Program-made: the position numbers and the translations under genes
Notes under the pieces: generated by a model
The model's input: only the letters and a program-made list of their open reading frames with translations
The model's database searches: none
What the model was told of the DNA's origin: nothing
NCBI GenBank assembly: GCA_025361465.1
Contig: JANYAG010000257.1
Span: 1 to 7,406 of the forward strand
Direction: 5' to 3'
Source of the DNA: Gemmatimonadota bacterium
GTDB lineage: Bacteria; Gemmatimonadota; Gemmatimonadetes; Gemmatimonadales; GWC2-71-9
Length of the DNA stretch: 7,406 nt
Shown: positions 6,240 through 7,406 of the stretch, in pieces
Layout: each line of letters opens with the position of its first letter
How positions within the stretch are numbered: position 1 is the first letter of the stretch

Positions 6240-6698
6240 GTGCCATTGCTCACCACACTAGCCAACATCCCGCGTGCCTCCCTCCCGCTTCCCTGGCTGA
6301 TCACCGCCGGCCAGCCGTCGGCGGAACAGTTTCGCGACGCCCAGACTGCCGGGGTGTCGCTCATCATCGACATCCGCGACCCGATGGAACCGCGCCCCTT
6401 CGATGAAGCGGCGCTCGTCGGATCGCTGGGGATGCGGTACCTCAATGTTCCCGTGGTGGCGGGTGCACTGAGCGACGACCTCATGGACCAGCTGCTTGCT
6501 GCCCTGCGTTCAAACAATGGCAAGCCGACGATGCTGCACTGCGCCAGTGCCAATCGTGTTGGTGGTCCCTTGATCGCCTACCTGATGCTGGACGATGGCA
6601 TGGCCGAACAGGATGCGGTCCAGGCGGCCATGCGCGCCGGACTTCGCAGCGCGGAAATCATGGCGTGGGGAGTGGCCTACGCGAAGGAACACGGATGA
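6240..6698 (+). CDS. DUF442 / beta-lactamase-hydrolase-like phosphatase (rhodanese/DSP-like fold)
   Basis: A 152-residue protein of the small phosphatase-like family (DUF442, BLH) found alone or fused to sulfur-metabolism hydrolases. Family landmarks are the N-terminal ITAGQPSAEQF (21-31), the strand LIIDIRDPMEPRPFDE (41-56), GMRYLNVPV (64-72) and the active-site loop LHCASANRVGG (99-109), with Cys101 and Arg106 spaced C-x4-R. That spacing suits DUF442 and rhodanese loops and differs from the C-x5-R of classical tyrosine phosphatases. The usual Gly in the loop (C-x-S-G-x-R) is Ala104 here. It could be a phosphatase, a sulfur transferase or neither; the substrate is unknown. There is no signal peptide. 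The start is GTG 6240, supported by GGGGGAT just upstream. It is divergent from nadE, and its stop codon forms the first bases of a long hairpin. Confidence 0.83.
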   Translation: MPLLTTLANIPRASLPLPWLITAGQPSAEQFRDAQTAGVSLIIDIRDPMEPRPFDEAALVGSLGMRYLNVPVVAGALSDDLMDQLLAALRSNNGKPTMLHCASANRVGGPLIAYLMLDDGMAEQDAVQAAMRAGLRSAEIMAWGVAYAKEHG

Positions 6699-6750
6699 TC
6701 GAGAAGCGAGAAGCGATCGAGAGCCACAATCGCTTCTCGCTTCTCGATCA
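6696..6750. terminator. Perfect 22-bp inverted repeat, probable bidirectional terminator
   Basis: The arms 6696-6717 and 6729-6750 are exact reverse complements around an 11-nt loop (6718-6728). Each arm contains a tandem GAGAAGC or its complement GCTTCTC. The left arm begins with the TGA of the phosphatase gene; the right arm ends one base before the stop codon of the convergent gene. There is no T-tract on either side, so it is not a textbook intrinsic terminator. Its place between two convergent genes makes termination or 3'-end protection of both mRNAs the likely role. Confidence 0.75.
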
Positions 6751-6751
6751 A

Positions 6752-7267
6752 TCAGCGCCCACCGCCCCCCTGCCTCGACCGGGGCGGCGAACTCGAACTG
6801 CTTCCGCCACTCGTCCTCACCGGTTCCGACTGATGCGGCGGCGGCGACGAACTGACGACCGGCGACGACGACGGTTGCGGTGCGGCACGGTAGACCGGGG
6901 CCGACGACGACCCCGAGGGACTGGTGTTCACGCGCGGCGGCTCACGGTAGACCGGCCGGGGCGAATCCGGCCGTGAGTTGTCGCGTGTCATCGGTGTCGC
7001 TGGCTGCAGGCGCGGCGGCTCACGGAAGACGGGACGCGGTTCGTCGCTGCGGCGGTTGATCGACACCGGTGGAGCCGACATCACTTCCTGAACCTCGCCA
7101 CCACCGCGGGGGCGCGACCGCGTCCCGGTACTGCCGGAAGATCCCGAACCACTCGACGATCCACCGCTGGACGACGGCGGGGTCCGCTCGACCCGCGGCG
7201 GCGGGGAGGACGAGCGGCTGGGTTCGGAACTGCCCGACGAGGTACGCCCGTTGGTGCAGGAAATCAA
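6752..7267 (-). CDS. Ser/Pro/Arg-rich disordered C-terminal tail of an unidentified protein (5' part lost at chimeric join)
   Basis: I do not recognise this protein. What is visible is about 165 residues of low-complexity sequence: poly-Ser/Gly runs, then PRPVFREPPR and PRPVYREPPR exactly 26 residues apart, then a weaker SAPVYRAAPQ, ending in SRQGGGGR and TGA 6754-6752. No folded domain, Cys or membrane segment is present. Such tails are common on the C-terminal side of exported or cell-surface proteins of high-GC bacteria, but that is only an analogy. An ATG at 7267 would start this frame, yet it lies within DNA that reads as histidine kinase on the other strand. The true 5' part was probably upstream and has been replaced at about 7215-7245. 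The minus frame stays open to the right edge, but that extension is most likely accidental. The gene ends beside the bidirectional hairpin. Confidence 0.55.
   Translation of the reverse strand: MISCTNGRTSSGSSEPSRSSSPPPRVERTPPSSSGGSSSGSGSSGSTGTRSRPRGGGEVQEVMSAPPVSINRRSDEPRPVFREPPRLQPATPMTRDNSRPDSPRPVYREPPRVNTSPSGSSSAPVYRAAPQPSSSPVVSSSPPPHQSEPVRTSGGSSSSSPPRSRQGGGGR
6933..7036 (-). repeat. In-frame 78-bp spaced degenerate repeat encoding PRPV(F/Y)REPPR
   Basis: The DNA at 6933-6947 recurs exactly at 7011-7025, and the similarity continues on its right side with a few changes. The 78-bp offset keeps the reading frame (26 codons). Both copies encode the same ten-residue motif in the Ser/Pro-rich tail; a third, weaker copy lies 19 residues downstream in the protein. 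Confidence 0.65.
7215..7245. other. Probable chimeric junction between two unrelated genomes
   Basis: To the left the minus strand encodes a Ser/Pro-rich protein in DNA of about 72% G+C (75 of 104 bases, 7141-7244, counted by hand). To the right the plus strand encodes a histidine-kinase core in DNA of about 60% G+C (97 of 162, 7245-7406), with AT-ending codons such as TTT, AAA, CAA, AAT and TTG. Both readings stay plausible over roughly 7225-7241, which fits a short overlap at the joint. Confidence 0.65.
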
Positions 7268-7406
7268 CCTGCTGTTTAGCCGTTTGCACGCTGCCTTCGA
7301 CGCGCAAAAAGCGTTTGTCGCAAATGCCGCGCATGAATTGCGTTCGCCGCTTACAGCCCTCAGGCTGCAAGCCCAGGCGCTGGCGCGTACTGGCGACGAA
7401 GAAAGC
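7230..7406 (+). CDS. Sensor histidine kinase, HisKA region fragment (QseC-like; both ends missing)
   Basis: The frame reads LPDEVRPLVQEINLLFSRL from 7230, then FVANAAHELRSPLTALRLQAQA, and runs off the right edge. This is the end of a HAMP-to-dimerisation linker followed by the H-box of a two-component sensor kinase; the phospho-accepting His is encoded at 7332-7334. The pattern LP-x-E-x-x-P-L-V-x-x-x-N before AAHELR-S/T-PL is typical of QseC/PmrB-like kinases of beta- and gammaproteobacteria. Upstream the frame stays open to a TGA at 7089-7091, but it encodes only Gly/Asp/Pro-rich sequence with no HAMP, membrane helix or sensor domain, so no working kinase gene starts here. The catalytic ATPase domain would lie beyond the edge. 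Its composition differs from the rest of the window, so it probably comes from another organism. Confidence 0.8.
   Translation, partial: MPDEVRPLVQEINLLFSRLHAAFDAQKAFVANAAHELRSPLTALRLQAQALARTGDEES

Noticed and set aside
7020..7370. A 116-codon minus-strand frame spanning the junction
   Set aside because: It joins antisense of the kinase to an off-frame reading of the Ser/Pro-rich gene and resembles nothing.
7092..7406. A longer plus-strand kinase gene starting after the TGA at 7089-7091
   Set aside because: The first ~45 codons are Gly/Asp/Pro-rich with no HAMP or membrane helix and are antisense to the Ser/Pro-rich gene; only the part from about 7230 resembles a kinase.
1..7406. CRISPR arrays, tRNA or rRNA genes, insertion sequences, toxin-antitoxin or defence genes
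   Set aside because: None could be seen: no regularly spaced repeats, no cloverleaf-like segments, no transposase motifs or terminal inverted repeats with target duplications.

Overview
The window is high-GC bacterial DNA (roughly two thirds G+C by eye), densely packed with genes and with several GTG starts. The gene set is mostly chromosomal housekeeping: an MlaE-type lipid-transport permease, a short MutY, a fused NAD+ synthetase, DUF2203, and a Tat-exported class V aminotransferase. Gemmatimonadota is my best guess for the source, but it rests on general family resemblance and not on a marker gene. There is no rRNA, tRNA, CRISPR array, transposase or phage gene.

Layout. (1) Positions 1-245, minus strand: the N-terminal part of an MlaE/YrbE permease that runs off the left edge. 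(2) A 51-bp divergent intergenic region, then mutY on the plus strand (297-1028). (3) A six-gene minus-strand operon, read from about 6182 down to 965. In order of transcription it holds glutamine-dependent NAD+ synthetase, hotdog acyl-CoA thioesterase, patatin-like hydrolase, DUF2203 protein, a four-helix membrane protein and a Tat-exported class V aminotransferase. The first two are 2 nt apart; the other four junctions are all 4-nt ATGA/GTGA overlaps. The last gene overlaps the 3' end of mutY by 64 bp, tail to tail. (4) A 57-bp divergent promoter region, then a DUF442/rhodanese-like phosphatase on the plus strand (6240-6698). (5) A perfect 22-bp inverted repeat, 6696-6750, separating that gene from a convergent Ser/Pro-rich, repeat-bearing C-terminal tail on the minus strand. 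(6) The last ~160-175 bp abruptly become the HisKA region of a proteobacterial-looking sensor histidine kinase on the plus strand, with lower G+C and different codon use. No HAMP or sensor region precedes it, so this looks like a chimeric join, most simply an assembly or amplification artefact.

How the genes work together: the operon combines NAD+ synthesis, acyl-CoA/lipid hydrolysis and an exported PLP enzyme. The coupling is strong but no single pathway explains the set. I see no convincing new defence, mobile or secretion system. The points most worth checking are the right-end chimera, the hairpin shared by two stop codons, the tightly coupled operon with two uncharacterised members, and the TATCTT motifs placed so close to start codons that leaderless transcription is likely.
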